Below are positions 4,970-5,139 of a stretch of DNA of 5,139 nt, piece by piece. The translations under genes and the position numbers were made by a program. The notes beneath the pieces were generated by a model that worked only from the letters and a program-made list of their open reading frames with translations, did not search any database and was not told the origin of the DNA. Source of the DNA: Competibacteraceae bacterium UBA6584 (GTDB lineage Bacteria; Pseudomonadota; Gammaproteobacteria; Competibacterales; Competibacteraceae); the NCBI GenBank assembly GCA_002433805.1, contig DJIW01000112.1:1-5139 (forward strand), written 5' to 3'. Numbering within the stretch: position 1 is the first letter of the stretch; each line of letters begins with the position of its first letter.

Positions 4970-5139
4970 ATGAGTGTGGGATACGTGCTGGCCATCGATC
5001 AAGGCACCACCGGTTCCACGGTGTTGATTTTTGATCGCGACGACCAAATCAAGGGTCGGGCTTATTCGGAATTCACCCAGCACTATCCGAAGCCGGGTTG
5101 GGTGGAGCACGACGCCCAAGAAATTTGGTTGGTGACGGT
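4970..5139 (+). CDS. glpK: Glycerol kinase GlpK, N-terminal part (runs off the right edge)
   Basis: Phosphorylates glycerol with ATP to glycerol 3-phosphate, trapping it in the cell and making the inducer of GlpR. Only the first 56 codons of about 500 are in the window. YVLAIDQGTTGST (5-17) is the FGGY-kinase N-terminal phosphate-binding motif, and QHYPKPGWVEHDAQEIW (37-53) is characteristic of glycerol kinases. AGAGG (4958-4962) lies seven bases before the ATG, a good ribosome-binding site that fixes the start. It follows glpR by 150 bp on the same strand, behind its own candidate promoter and palindromic operator. The catalytic region and allosteric sites lie outside the window. Confidence 0.95.
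   Translation, partial: MSVGYVLAIDQGTTGSTVLIFDRDDQIKGRAYSEFTQHYPKPGWVEHDAQEIWLVT

Overview
The window reads as chromosomal DNA of a GC-rich proteobacterium, most likely a gammaproteobacterium. The main clue is a GlpR close in sequence and apparently identical in length to the enterobacterial protein. Sampled 60-base blocks of the cobalamin genes are about 65-73% G+C. No RNA gene, insertion sequence or CRISPR array is visible.

Left and centre (1-3910, minus strand, read right to left) is a compact operon. It runs cbiX (sirohydrochlorin cobaltochelatase with a CxxC motif and a His-rich tail), cbiC/cobH (precorrin-8X methylmutase), cobL (fused CbiE-CbiT) and cobI/cbiL (precorrin-2 C20-methyltransferase). 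The junctions are a 21-nt gap containing a GC-only hairpin, a TGATG stop/start overlap, and an 11-nt overlap. Three nucleotides after the cobI stop, and in the same frame, a further gene begins and runs off the left edge. Its 108 visible residues look like the N-terminus of a PAPS-dependent sulfotransferase. It is only about 35% G+C, so it looks recently acquired and joined to the end of the B12 operon. It has no stop codon inside the window and is easily missed.

Region 3911-4060 separates two divergent units. It holds a good candidate promoter for cbiX, and on the plus strand a possible nine-residue leader ORF just before glpR.

Right (4061-5139, plus strand) is a glycerol-use unit: glpR (DeoR-family repressor, 252 aa), a 150-bp AT-rich regulatory region, and the first 56 codons of glpK (glycerol kinase). 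The glpR-glpK gap holds a -10 box, an A6T7 tract in register with an rRNA-type UP element, a perfect ATGTTC-N4-GAACAT palindrome just past the predicted start of transcription, and two further TGTTCG half-sites. This fits a strong promoter repressed by the neighbouring GlpR and relieved by glycerol 3-phosphate.

The four B12 enzymes cover cobalt insertion (CbiX), C20 methylation (CobI/CbiL), C5/C15 methylation with decarboxylation (CobL) and the methyl migration that follows (CbiC). The remaining ring-contraction and methylation steps must be encoded elsewhere. CbiX points to the early-cobalt (anaerobic-type) route.
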